Assembly (NCBI RefSeq): GCF_010093535.1
Contig: NW_022985176.1
Span: 752,665 to 816,664, forward strand
Direction of reading: 5' to 3'
DNA: 64,000 nt
From: Lindgomyces ingoldianus
Taxonomy: Eukaryota; Ascomycota; Dothideomycetes; Pleosporales; Lindgomycetaceae
Shown: positions 1 through 11,447 of the stretch, in pieces
How the letters are laid out: each line of letters begins with the position of its first letter
How positions within the stretch are numbered: position 1 is the first letter of the stretch
Translations under genes and position numbers: made by a program
Notes under the pieces: model-generated
What the model was told of the DNA's origin: nothing
Seen by the model: only the letters and a program-made list of their open reading frames with translations
The model's database searches: none

Positions 1-900
1 CTCCAAATAGGTCCGGAGGGAGTAACGAGGTACCTTACAAGTATCGTGAGCAGTAGTCTACAGTGGATAGAAGATGAAGAGGCCAGGGAAGAGGTCTGGA
101 ACCAGGCCAGCATGCGACTAAGTGAGCGTTCCGGTCGGACAGCCATGGGTGCTATTTCTCGTCAGTTTCGCATACCTTCGCCATCTGGCTTGTTCAATCT
201 CACCATTCACGAACCAGCTCTGACAGCTGACAATCTGGGCTTGAAGACCTGGGCAGCTTCGTACCTTCTGGCAAAACGTCTCCACATTTTTGGGATTGTG
301 AAAGAATGCAGACCGAATAGCCCTCGAGTTCTAGAACTTGGATCCGGCACGGGACTGGTTGGATTGGCCATGGCTTGCCTAGGTGCGGACGTTTTGCTCA
401 CCGACTTACCCAGCATCTATCCAAATCTGGCACATAATGTCCTCAAGAATCATGATGTGGTGAGACAGAATAACGGTTCTACGCTCAGCGGTGTGCTTGA
501 CTGGACCAACCCAACATCATTATGCATATTCCCTCAGGGTACACCGGATTCGGACGGTGTTGGAGTACCAGTCCAGACCAAGTTTCCCGTGATTCTTGCT
601 GCCGACTCTCTGTATTCATCGGATCACCCTCGCTTACTAGTAGACACCATTGAAGCTTGGCTTTCAGAGCACGAAGAGGCCAAAGTCATTGTAGAGTTTC
701 CGTTAAGAGATGCATATCTACCGGAAATCAAAGACTTCCGTGACCGTATGAAGAGAATTGGATTATTCATCCAAGAAGAAGGCGAAGAGAAGGGCTATGA
801 CGACTGGGGCTGGACAGGAGCGGGCGACGACGGCAGTGACAGCGGTCTTGTGCATTGCTGGTGGTCGTCTTGGGGAAGGACAACTCGGAAGACTAATTAG
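1..900 (+). CDS. SAM-dependent protein methyltransferase (EFM2/FAM86-like), 5' partial
   Basis: The frame is open from base 1, so the gene begins left of the window; about 299 residues are visible, ending in TAG at 898-900. The sequence shows a class I methyltransferase core: the SAM-binding segment LELGSGTGLVGLAMACLGA followed by LTDLP (motif I plus acidic loop), then an AADSLYSS segment typical of the methyltransferase_16 family, which methylates lysines on elongation factors and related proteins. A conserved N-terminal patch (RLSERSGRTAMGAISRQF) precedes the core, as in fungal EFM2-type proteins. The likely role is methylation of a translation factor in the cytosol; this is inferred from the family. 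The C-terminal acidic tail (GAGDDGSDSG) is low complexity. No intron is visible in this part. The exact substrate cannot be read from sequence. Confidence 0.8.
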   Translation, partial: LQIGPEGVTRYLTSIVSSSLQWIEDEEAREEVWNQASMRLSERSGRTAMGAISRQFRIPSPSGLFNLTIHEPALTADNLGLKTWAASYLLAKRLHIFGIVKECRPNSPRVLELGSGTGLVGLAMACLGADVLLTDLPSIYPNLAHNVLKNHDVVRQNNGSTLSGVLDWTNPTSLCIFPQGTPDSDGVGVPVQTKFPVILAADSLYSSDHPRLLVDTIEAWLSEHEEAKVIVEFPLRDAYLPEIKDFRDRMKRIGLFIQEEGEEKGYDDWGWTGAGDDGSDSGLVHCWWSSWGRTTRKTN

Positions 901-1381
901 GTAAACCGCGATAGCATGGGGCGTTCTCTCCCCTCTCCTCGGTTCTACCTACCCATGTCGGCTGATGTCACGCTTCGTAAAAACGTAGCCTCTTGCGGGG
1001 ATTATGGTTATTTTTGCATGCTATTCCTTTTTTCTTGTCACAATCCATCGATTTGTTTTGCTTTTTGGTCAGTGGACATTGCGGCATACCCGTTCAGCGA
1101 CATCGGCACCTCGATCCCACGATAGAAACTGCAAATAGAGCTCCGGATAAACAGGACGGGTAAATAACTTCCGTTCACATTAGAGGCTCGTCCTTCTCCT
1201 AAAGCGGCTTCTCGCGGCGTAGAGCTGTTGAGAGCTCTCAGCTTTAATTCCTGGTCCGCCAGCTCAACCCCCCCTTGTGCTGAAAGAGCTTTGAATGTCA
1301 TCGTGCTTGTGTAACCCCTTTCAATCCATATTTTCTTCTAACTCGAAGTACTCAGAGGTGTCGGAGAGCAGTGAGAGCAAG
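901..1381. other. Intergenic, presumed promoter of the xylitol dehydrogenase
   Basis: 481 bases without a credible gene. There are pyrimidine-rich runs around 926-940. A single GGCTGA hexamer at about 960-965 fits the loose GGCTRR site of XlnR-type activators, but one hexamer is expected by chance. Confidence 0.4.
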
Positions 1382-2616
1382 ATGACGCAAAAGGTATGCA
1401 AGAGGCGCTGGGAGAGCTCCCTGCCCCGCTCTCTTACCCCTCCGGTTTGTGTCACCATTCCCAAGCTAATATATGACTGTTTATAGAATCCATCTTTCGT
1501 CCTCCAAGCTCCACGCAGCGTTATTTATGAAGACCGTCCGATCCCAAAGCTCAAATCACCATACGATGTTATTGTTAAACCCCGGTGGACTGGCATCTGC
1601 GGCAGTGATGTGCACTACTGGGTCGAAGGTCGCATTGGCCACTTCGTCGTCGAATCCCCTATGGTACTTGGCCATGAATCGGCAGGCGTCATTTCCACCG
1701 TGGGAGACAAAGTGCAGAGTCTGAAAGTCGGCGACCGGGTTGCAATGGAGCCTGGTGTCCCCTGCCGTCGCTGCGTGAGGTGCAAAGAGGGGAAGTATAA
1801 CCTCTGTGCCGACATGGCGTTCGCTGCAACACCGCCTTTCGATGGAACCCTCGCAAGATATTATTCTCTGCCCGAAGATTATTGCTATAAACTGCCAGAT
1901 GATATGAGTTTGGAGGAGGGTGCTTTGATTGAGCCTACCAGCGTTGCAGTGCATATCACCAGGCAAGCCAGCGTCAAACCAGGTGACAGCGTTGTGGTTT
2001 TCGGTGCTGGACCTGTTGGATTACTCTGTTGCGCGGTGGCAAAGGCATACGGAGCCACCAAGGTCGTTACGGTGGATATAAATGAGGAGAGATTGCAGTT
2101 TGCATTGAAGTATGCTGCGACAGCTGCGTTCAGGAGTCGAAAAGAATCGCCTGATGAAAGCGCGAAGCGGTTGATCCAAGAATGCGACCTTGGGCCAGGC
2201 GCAGATGTTATTATCGATGCGAGCGGCGCTGAGGTCTGTATCCAGACTGCGATACATGCGCTCAGAATGGGAGGGACGTATGTGCAGGTATGTATTCCGA
2301 GGCCATTCATTGTTACATGGGTGCGTGCGTGCAGAGGCAAACGGCGTGCTGACGACTACACACGCAGGGCGGCATGGGCAAACCCGACATCAACTTCCCT
2401 ATCATGGCCATGTGCACCAAAGAACTGAATGTTAAGGGCAGCTTTCGGTATGGTTCAGGCGACTATCAGACAGCGGTGGACATGGTTTCGACAGGCAGAG
2501 TCAGCGTGAAGGAACTCATCACTGACAAAGTAAAATTCGACGAAGCAGAGAACGCATTCAGGGATGTTAAGGCAGGGAAAGGGATCAAGATTCTGATCGA
2601 GGGTCCTACTGAGTGA
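1382..2616 (+). CDS. D-xylulose reductase (xylitol/sorbitol dehydrogenase), medium-chain zinc dehydrogenase
   Basis: Exons 1382-1393, 1487-2287 and 2368-2616 join in phase 0 to give 353 residues, the normal family length (350-360). The enzyme oxidises xylitol to D-xylulose (and sorbitol to fructose) with NAD+ in the cytosolic pentose catabolic pathway. The sequence shows catalytic zinc ligands in TGICGSDVHYW (Cys near residue 42) and GHE (near 66), the four-cysteine structural zinc lobe PCRRCVRCKEGKYNLC (about 97-112), and the nucleotide-binding GAGPVGLL turn (about 177) with an acidic residue after the second strand (VTVDINEERL), as expected for NAD preference. The first exon is only four codons (MTQK), and its donor GTATGC lies at 1394. 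The ATG at 1382 is chosen because it is the only one giving the family N-terminus. It could alternatively prefer sorbitol or L-arabinitol. Confidence 0.9.
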
Positions 2617-3378
2617 GAAACCCGACCCTCCCTCTATCTCCCCTTACCTTCCTCCCCCTCTCTCGGCGGGCCAGCCTTATGATGTCTAATTCTTCTCTTC
2701 AATTGTACATGACGAACGAGTTGTTTAATAAGGAATGAAAACATTGTAATGATCTTTCCTCTGACACATGGTAAATAGGGACAACAATGCATGGCGAGGC
2801 CATCTAAAGCGCAAGAGCGAGTCGCTTAACTAAGGGGGTACCAGGTCACGTTGCGGTGTGAAGTTGCTTAGTCTTAAGGGCCTTGTCTCGATCGAGAGTT
2901 GTGGTGATGCGGCCTGAAACTCACAGCGCCTGACATCTCAGACGCGAAGGTGGATAGCCACGCATGAACATAGCGTCCTCCACTCCCAGCCCACATGAAT
3001 GAATCGTTTTTTGCTAATCTCGCACTTGCCTGCAATAGAAAATTGGAGCAACGTTGGTAGCACTGGTTATCTTGCATTTTGAGCTGGCACTGCGTTACAT
3101 GCATCCACGGCCGAAGTAAAACTACTACAGTTGAATAGTTAAAAGACTTTATGTAGAGTAACGGGGTTGAAAATAGGGAAAATGCCAGCCAAGTCTTGTC
3201 CTTTGGCTCTCCGTGCAACCCAAAAAACGCCTCCCGCTGTGCGGCACACTTAAGCGGAATGAGATGGTATCGATATAGAGAAATGAGTTGATGAGTGAGA
3301 AACGAGCCCTTATGATTGATTGAAATGGTTCATCCACGTGCCCTCGCGTAACATGTCTATCGTAGAAATGAGGATCAT
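2617..3378. other. Intergenic between convergent genes
   Basis: 762 bases between the stop of the xylitol dehydrogenase and the stop of the minus-strand membrane protein. It presumably holds two 3' UTRs. The short ORFs here show no family features. Confidence 0.5.
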
Positions 3379-3921
3379 TCAGACTGCGTTCCTTCTTGTT
3401 GATCCGCGCTTAGGCAAGGTCCATGGTTCCGGGCAGACAGTCTGATATACAGTTAGTTGGCTGGGTTGGCGATTGGTATGTAGTGGAGACTTACCTCGCT
3501 CTCGCTGTAGGCCCAAAAGTACACACCCATACCAATTATATAGTATAAAGCGGCATTCGTTCCTTGATACAACAGGACTGCTGCAAGAGCACTTAGAGGG
3601 TAGATGATGAGGCGGGCCTCAATTGAACGATGGACAGCAGTGCCGGCGATGAAGGTGAGCGGCCATTCGTAACACACTCCACATATGCCGAGGAGCAGAT
3701 TTATTATCTGCAGGGCGGGAATAGGCTTGACGGCGCCGTCGAGGTTCTTTGTCAGGAAGTCCCAGAAGATCTTGGGATAGAAGAAGCTATGGAAGCCGGC
3801 GCCGACTTGGTCTAAGGAAATTAGGCATGTATGCTTTATGGTGGAAGCCTGAGGCGGACTCACAAGCAGCAGCTGTCAAGATAATTAGACGGGCCCAGTG
3901 GTTCTTGATTAGCTTCCCCAT
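3379..3921 (-). CDS. Small conserved fungal membrane protein (DUF7727-like)
   Basis: Read on the minus strand, exons 3921-3864, 3811-3495 and 3441-3379 give 145 residues. The first intron splits a Tyr codon (phase 1). The second has donor GTAAGT, branch CTAAC and acceptor ATCAG. The protein begins MGKLIKNHWARLIILTAAAY, continues with a conserved FWDFLTKNLDGAVKPIP block, carries about four hydrophobic segments, and ends with a WTLPKR motif near the C-terminus. This layout matches a family of short four-pass membrane proteins found throughout Pezizomycotina. The function is unknown. The three-exon model is favoured because the unspliced frame would lose both conserved ends. Confidence 0.75.
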
Positions 3922-6900
3922 GGCGGACTGAAGTGTGTTGGACTCTTAAAAGAAGGAATTAAAAGAGAGGACGAGTAAACCGACCCGGCGGTGGAGGTTG
4001 AAGTGAAGGTATAACGACTGTGGAGAGTTTCGCGCAGCGAGCTACCAGTAGCTACGACAAGAGAAGAGCATCTGGCGGGCGGGCGGCGGGGGTTTTGTTA
4101 TACCAGGCGTCGAGGCGGAGACGGAGGCAGGCTAAGGGCTCGGGCGGTGTGTGGGAAGAGTGGATCTGGCGATGGCGCGAGATTATTCAGGCACGGCAAG
4201 AGACTGATTGCGGGCTGAGGCAACGGGGAGAAGGTGCGACGGTGGAGGCGTTGGAGTCTCAGGACAACATTGATGTCGAACTCGAAGCGTGTCACTTGAA
4301 GATCGTGAGGGGGGGCAGTACCGTAAAAGTAGGATGAGTTTATGCGCCGGGGCTAGTGGCCGGAGCAAAGCGCGGCATGAGGGGTCCAGGACGCTGGCGA
4401 GCATCTCTCATCCTCTCGCAGCCTCTTGCAGCCTCCACTGGACAGGCGAGAGCGTGCAGCCCGCTGCAGACCAACGTTCGGGGCGCTTATTGGGCGATGC
4501 GGGGCGTTGATGCAGGCCCAGTGCCAGACGGCCAGCCTCGCTGCAGCACAGGGCCCTTCATCCCGGTCGCTCACATGGGCCACCCTATCACTGCAGATAT
4601 TCACCCTCTGCGCACCGTGGCTTCGAGAAGATCACGCCGAAGCCCAATAAGCGGTGAGCTGCTCATCATTCACTCTTTCCTTTTGACTCGGTGTCTTTGC
4701 TGCTGTGAGGAATTCTCTTCGTGTCGGCCGTGCGTCGCTGTGCGAGCCTCAATCTCAATCACGGATGCCTGAGTCCCGGTCTGCCACGCCCACCGAAGGT
4801 TTGCTGTCCCTCACACTGCTGTTCCGTTTTCAGCCATATTTCAATCTTGCATTCATGCCGCCCATCTCCTGGCTTCAGGCTCTTCTCACCTCTCTTACCT
4901 GCATGCTGGAGGAGATCATTGCAGGTGTTCTACTCGATCGTCAAACATACTCGTACGACAAAGTTTGCTCCAGCCTCTGTCATGCCTTACCCCCGGACTT
5001 CATCGTTCTGAGGCACGAAGCTTGAACCGCTGGCTATACCAGTGACGGTGTGCATCGACGAAGCTTGACTGTCCTCCTTAAAACATAGTGGTCTGACATT
5101 GTTTTGTCACTTGCAGTGTCATGCCTGAGGATGTCCTATCTCCAACCCCTCCAGAACCTATGGAGACGAGGCATTACCGTCTTGCTGCGATTTCTCTTCA
5201 TCATCAAACATAGTGGTCTGATGTTGTTTTCAGATTCCTCATGCCGCTCCGGAGAATACTACCTGAGAAGCTTGGCTGGCTGGGTGATATCAATTTCGAT
5301 ATGTGAAATTGCCTAATCGAGAACACACCATGCTCATGCTCGTACTCGGAGGACGCTCCTCCAGTCGGCTCCCAAAGTCGAACATCGCCCTCCAAAGATT
5401 ACTCTGTGTGCAGTTCAGACATGATTCAGTCCTGGAGTATTCCTAGTTGCATCCCATCCTCCGCAGCCGTCGTCGCGAACATGGCTGCACCAATTGAAGC
5501 GCTATCCGTCGGTCTAGGACGTTCCTCCTGCACTTTAGCTTCTGGATCACAGCCCTAAAGCAAAGCTAGCAGAGCACGTTCTGATAACAAGATCATATCG
5601 GACGGTACGCCTGACATATATCTTATTGTTAGAATGTCTCCCGTGCGGAAATGGTCGAAAAAGATATTGTAGTCGAGAGGTGACGTTCCCGAAATAGTAC
5701 CAGGATCTCGTTGTCGTGCCCGACTGGACCGCCGTCGATGTGGGGGCTTTTGATCCCCGCGCCGGGTGGCCCTGAGCGCTTCGAAGCCGCCTTAGATTGG
5801 CTCCCGCTCTGCCGCCATGGCCAGCTCCACTCATGTGCTGCCACTCAGAGGACCGAGTGGCTTTGTGCCCTCTGGAGCTTCTGTGCGACCTTACGCCTCG
5901 GCGGCTGCCCATCGCAAAGTCACGTCGTGCTCTCCCCAGCAGCCAGCAGGATCGCTAGAAACTCGAGAGCACACCAGTTCCTGCACTGCGCATGTGCAGC
6001 GGGAGCCGTGCAGGGGCAATTCGGTCGCATCGAACAAGGCCATACGGCCGTGGCTCGAGTACTTACACACCACCTCCCAACAACCGCTTCCTCACAACTA
6101 TTGATCATCAGATTGCTACCTTTGCCTGCTAATTGACGACTCCTCCGCTGCTAGATATTTCGGCGCCTCACGAACCACCACGTCACGACCTCGAACGTGG
6201 ATTGTCTCAGGCAACCCCTGCGTATCGGATTGCCCCATCAAATTCGACTCCTTCCAGTATCCCCTTTTGATTCGACGAGCTTAGAAACCAGCTGCTTTTC
6301 AACGGCTCAGGCCAAAAATCAGATTCCAGCTATCATATCTTATCAGTGTAACCTGCAACATTAAAAAAGAAGTCTGCTCAACGGTTGTCCGGAGCCTTTC
6401 CCTCAGTATTTGTGAGAGCCTCCTCCCACGGCATCGGCAGCATCGGCAGCACCGCCAAACCGTATTCGCTTCGCGCCGCATAACTGCGCATTACTCAGAC
6501 CGTGGCGGCCTGGGGACATTCCGGAAAAGTCAGCACCAGAGGAAAAAGATGGTTTTGTGCCTGGCGCTCCAGGTCTGAGACGTTCCTCATACATCGGGCT
6601 CCCAACGCATAGCCGCGCCCTCCTGGACATTCGGTTGCCACACCTACAGCCCTTTCGGGACTGGCGGCGCTTCATCTCTGCCTGAGTTACATCCTTTTTG
6701 GAAGCCTGCGAACTGTCACTGCACCTTAACCCATCTGATATACGATAAACTTACCAGGGCACTGGTTTGAGCCACGACCTTCGGAGCAAACCTGTCGGTT
6801 TCATCGCAGCCTGCCGCTCTCTCCACTTTTTCACGGCCTGGTCTAAGATCCACCTGATCTGCGCGGTAGCCACTAACGAGGGCTGTAAAGCTTACCCTCT

Positions 6901-7220
6901 AATAACCCTTGGTTTCCCTGGCAGGCTTGTTGGTCGTCATCTCCACCACCGCTCCCTCTCAACACCAAGCCGCTCCCTTCCACCGTCTCTCGACACCGAC
7001 ACTCTTTACTTCACTTCGTCATCTGGCTGGCCGGGTTGAACTAGTACTGGAACTTGTCCTCTCCAGTTCGACGTTCTTATTTCTCCCACGTAAATTCTTT
7101 TAATTCTCGTAATCACCGTTGAACGGACGACATCGACCACGTGCTGCATGCCTTGCGTTTCGTTCATGGTGTAGAGGTCTTTGTTCTCATATACCTCTTT
7201 TCACATAGAAAGATACCATT
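3922..7220. other. 3.3 kb region without an established gene upstream of noxA
   Basis: Long, partly CT-rich stretch between the head of the small membrane protein gene (minus strand) and the start of noxA (plus strand), so it holds a divergent promoter. Many short ORFs occur but none has family features. A 25-base direct repeat lies at 5081-5105 and 5206-5230 with two mismatches. Both copies run into a plausible 3' splice site (TTGCAG near 5116, TTTTCAG near 5232). A stop-free frame of 84 codons at 5307-5558 is Ser/Pro-rich. The region may hold a spliced 5' leader, uORFs or a non-coding transcript. Confidence 0.4.
5081..5230 (+). repeat. Imperfect 25-bp direct repeat upstream of noxA
   Basis: Copy 1 at 5081-5105 and copy 2 at 5206-5230 share 23 of 25 bases (core AAACATAGTGGTCTGA). 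They are 125 bases apart start to start. Each copy contains a branch-like CTGA and is followed within about 12 bases by CAG. Confidence 0.6.
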
Positions 7221-9022
7221 ATGGCTGCGCAAAATGGCTGGAGGTCATTCTTTATGCCGCGGAAGCTGATATTCTACGCACTGTTCTGGGGATTCCATTG
7301 GTCCATGTTTGGATATGGATGGTAGGACTTGCCCGATCTGAGAATTTGGTAGTCGAGATGCTGACGCAAGCACAGGTTCAAACAGGCCGGTGATATACGT
7401 CTAGCAGGGCTCAATGCCTTGCAATTCTCCGTCTGGGTTTCTCGAGGAGCAGGTTTGGTATTGACAATGGACACCATGTTCATCGTTTTGCCCATGTGCA
7501 GAAATATCCTACGAGTTCTTCGACCTAAAATTAGATGGCTGCCCCTCGATGAGTCGATATGGTTGCACCGACAGATCGCCTACGCTATGCTCGTGTTCAC
7601 CGGTATCCATACTGCTGGCCATTACATCAAGTAAGAGAAGCTATTGGCGGAATGATGAACAACGACTAACATGTTCAGTTTCTTCAACGTAGAGAAGACT
7701 CAGGTCAGGCCAGAACTTGCTGTCGAAATCCACTATGCTCAGGCTGGAGGTCTCACTGGACACATTATGCTGCTGTGTATGCTTCTCATCTACACCACAG
7801 CCCACCACAGGATACGACAACAATCTTTTGAGACCTTTTGGTATACCCATCATCTGTTTATCCCGTTTTTGCTCGGCATGTACACACACGCAACCGGTTG
7901 CTTCGTCCGCGACACAGCAAAACCGTTTTCGCCCCTCGACCATGATAATTTCTGGACCCATTGTATCGGCTACGAGGGTTGGCGTTGGGAATTAGTCGGA
8001 GGCGGGCTGTATTTGTTCGAGCGGCTGTACAGAGAGATCCGTGCCAGAAGGCAGACCCAGATCGTAAAGGTCGTTCGCCACCCATATGGTAAGTGCAAGG
8101 ATTTTGGGATACTCTACTCGACTTGATCTAACGCACATTAGATGCCGTAGAGATTCAGTTCACCAAGACTAGCATGAAGTATAAGCCCGGACAATGGCTC
8201 TTCCTAAACTGCCCAGAAGTCAGCTACCACCAGTGGCATCCATTCACCATTACGTCCTGCCCATACGACCCGTATATCTCAGTTCACGTCCGCCAGGTTG
8301 GTGACTTCACTCGCGCGCTTGCTGATGCCCTCGGAGCCGGTCAATCGCAATCCAAGCTCTATGATGAGCTTGATCCCATGGGAATGTACGAAATTGCACT
8401 CCAACACGGTCAAAAGATGCCCCAGCTCCGAATCGACGGACCATATGGAGCTCCTGCCGAAGACGTCTTCGAAAACGAGATTGCAGTGCTCATTGGCACT
8501 GGTATTGGTGTCACTCCCTGGGCCTCTATTCTGAAGTATATCTACCATATCCGCCTAAGCCCGAATCCCCCTAAGAGACTCCGCCGTGTGGAATTCATCT
8601 GGGTGTGCAAGGATACCAGCTCTTTCGAATGGTTCCAGACACTACTCTCGTCATTGGAGGCACAGTCGATGGGTGGTTCCGACGGTGACCAATTCCTCCG
8701 CATTCACACATATCTCACACAAAAGATCGATGTTAACACTGCGAACAATATTGTGCTCAACTCAGTTGGGACAGACAAGGACCCCTTGACGGAGCTCAGG
8801 TCCCGAACCAACTTTGGCCGTCCAGATTTCAGTCGTCTGCTCTGTGGAATGCGGGATGGGATTCTAGACAGGACATATATGAGCGGTCTCGAGAGTTCGT
8901 TACAAACAAATGTCGGAGTGTATTTCTGTGGGCCGAATGCAGCGGCCCGTGATATCAAGAGGGCAGCAAAGGGCGCGACATGTCAAGAGGTGAACTTCAA
9001 GTTCTGGAAGGAGCATTTCTAG
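7221..9022 (+). CDS. noxA: NADPH oxidase NoxA (Nox1)
   Basis: Exons 7221-7321, 7376-7630, 7679-8088 and 8142-9022 give 548 residues, the usual NoxA size. The enzyme is a membrane flavocytochrome that passes electrons from NADPH through FAD and two haems to oxygen, making superoxide; in fungi it acts with NoxR and Rac in sexual development, hyphal fusion and infection structures. The sequence shows haem histidines spaced H-x13-H (LHRQ...GIHTAGHY) and H-x12-H (THH...MYTH), the FAD-binding HPFTITS (near residue 288), and the NADPH-binding GTGIGVTP (near 373) and CGPNAAARDI near the C-terminus. There are no N-terminal EF hands, so it is not NoxC; the lack of an N-terminal extension separates it from NoxB. 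The ATG at 7221 gives the conserved NGWRSFFMPRKLIFY start. Introns are 48-54 nt. Confidence 0.95.
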
Positions 9023-11447
9023 ATGTTCTGGGAACACTACTCTCTAAGTTTCTGATCAATATTTGTACGAAATGAAAGAAAGCACGGTGATGGGTGGAGC
9101 TGGTCTTTGGAACAGAACACTTTGTGTTGTGGTGGTTGTATTGAAAATGCTGCCGAGTTGTGGATAAGTTGGTCGGTCGGCGATATATTTCTCTACGGAT
9201 TGGAAATACCTTGCTCCTTTGCACTCATCTTGTCCTACTTTTTTTTATTCCCCCTGTTTATGAGCTGAGCTGCCAGTATGAATCAACTCATGAGGTGTCA
9301 TTGTCTATCTGTCATGGAATCTAGAGCGCTTCAAGTGCACATTACCCCGGCTGTCTAGAAATTACTAGTCTTCTTTTCCTTTCTCCCATAATTCATATCA
9401 CAATCACACTTCTGTTACAAGCCAAGTTTTTGTGAATGTATACCAAGGCGGACGTGTCATGTGCAATAGTTGCCAACCACAAATGATAGACACTGAATGA
9501 GCTCAGGATTTGTCACTTGAGTGTACCCTGCTAAGTGAATGACATGACAAGACGATCGAGGCTCTATACCCTGGCTATGCACTCCACATCTTCAGCCTCA
9601 TTGTCGAGCATAGACTAGGTGAGGCGATTTGCAATTCCCTAGTTCGGGGCCTGCCTCATGAGGCCCCCGGATTCGGATTTGGAAGGGCATTGTGAAACCC
9701 TGAGCAGGCCGAAAGCTTGTCCTCCAGGAAACTCCTTTTTGCCTTTCTCTCTCGGCTCCTTGGCGCCCAGAGCTTAACGATTTGCCAAGCTGTGTACACG
9801 TGTGTAGTGAGGTGATGAGGCTCGGAAGAAGGCAAGCCGGGCAGGCAGAGCAGGCAGGTGTCTTGAATAGAGGTATTGAAGGACCGCATACGCACGTGGT
9901 CAGCCGGTGGCTATTTTGAGTATTTCCGGGTCATCGCCGCGGCGATAAATACCTCTGGCAAATTCATCTGAATGGTTTCCAATTCTATAGAATCCTAGGA
10001 TCCAGACAGATATCAGGCCATGTGCGAGGGCAAACCTGAAACCTCCAACAGATGTGCTCTAAAACCCTACCATTCATTCTTCATCAACCCCTCTGAGAGA
10101 AGAGCCATCCTTCCTACTGCTTGCTGCTGCCGAATCAGTAAACCTCGCCATTGCGAGATCATCTATTGAAATCTATCTGCTTATTCCTTTAAAAATATAC
10201 TGACTTAAATAGTTTACCCGGCGCATATTCACGGCACAGCTTGCAGTATGTGCACATAATCCGCCGCCACCAACACCCATTTCTGGTTGCTCAGCACCCT
10301 AATCCCCCCGCCGGGACACACACAGCGAAGGTATGTATGTAAGCGCGGAAAAGGGAGGGAGGGGCCGGGACGTCTTATTACATGCGTGTGGCGAGAGGAG
10401 ATCTGCATGGTTTATTGGCTGTGTGCATGCATGCATGCACATCATGTCCTCCACCACGTTGGTGAAGTGCAGCGAGAGTGCGGCGTGAGGTTGCGGCACA
10501 GCGCTGTCCTGGACCCTTTTGAAAGTGGAGAGTGACAGGGCTTTCCTCGTGGGCATAGAATCCTCAGAGTATCTGCGTGGCGCACTTGCACTTTTATCTT
10601 GTTGGGTAATTCAAGACATTAAGAAGATTGCAGACAATGGATTTCATCGACGAGTGCTAACTTGAGGCTAGGAGCATCCCTTGATTGTTCGTGCGAGAAA
10701 ACACGTTCACGTGTTTGTTCGTAGTCTGCTCGGCGCGTACATACCGGTCTCTGATGACTGAAACCTACTCTACCCTACCCTACCGTCTCCAACTCATAGA
10801 CGCAGAGATCCAACATTATCTTGCAAGAAACTACCTGATCTACTGGCCCTGGACTCAGTGATTGGTGATCCGAAGTTCATCAGGAATAGTGCATTCGGTG
10901 GTTACATGTGGCTGTGCAATCCAATGCAAAGCTCATCGCCACCTCAGAAATCTGAGACATCGTTCAGTTCGAGGAAGATCAGACACGTAGAAGTTTGCCT
11001 ATTGTCTGAGAGGGGATTTTGGTGGTGTGAGGTGATGGTGCATCGCCTGAGGGAGAGATTCTGCGTGGGTTGATATGTACCCTCTTTAGCATTATTCGGC
11101 GGTAGATGGAACAGAGGCTTTGAGTCGCTTTAATTAGCGCTGGGATCGCTATAGAGGCAGATCATGAATGAATGGCGTAGATCTCCGACGCCGGAAAATA
11201 GGAGGAACCAACCGAAACGTTTTGGAAAAGTCAGAACCAAGGCGGCGGCGTCAGCTGACATTTTGATGTTAGGAAATGAGGCCTACCCTCGTAGGTAATA
11301 GAGAAGCAAAAGTATCACCTAAATGGCTGGGATAAATGACGGAAAATAGACTAGGCGTTACCACTACTAGAGGGAGAAGCGAAGTAGAGGCTGTACACTT
11401 CAGTCGACTTCACATTCAATCAAGGGTATTTCTCCATTGCTAGAAAT
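9023..11447. other. 2.4 kb intergenic region with short simple repeats
   Basis: No credible gene on either strand; the ORFs are short and lack domain features. A (GCAT)n run lies near 10424-10439 and a (CTACC)n run near 10770-10784. It separates the 3' ends of noxA and of the minus-strand lysyl-tRNA synthetase, which is unusually far for convergent genes here. I looked for tRNA-like arms by eye and saw none. Confidence 0.4.

Noticed and set aside
4020..4772. Overlapping GC-rich frames upstream of noxA
   Set aside because: Several frames are open on both strands at once because of GC-rich sequence; none resembles a protein family.
10424..10784. Short GCAT and CTACC repeats as a possible CRISPR-like or regulatory array
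   Set aside because: Simple microsatellites with no spacers; this is a eukaryotic genome.
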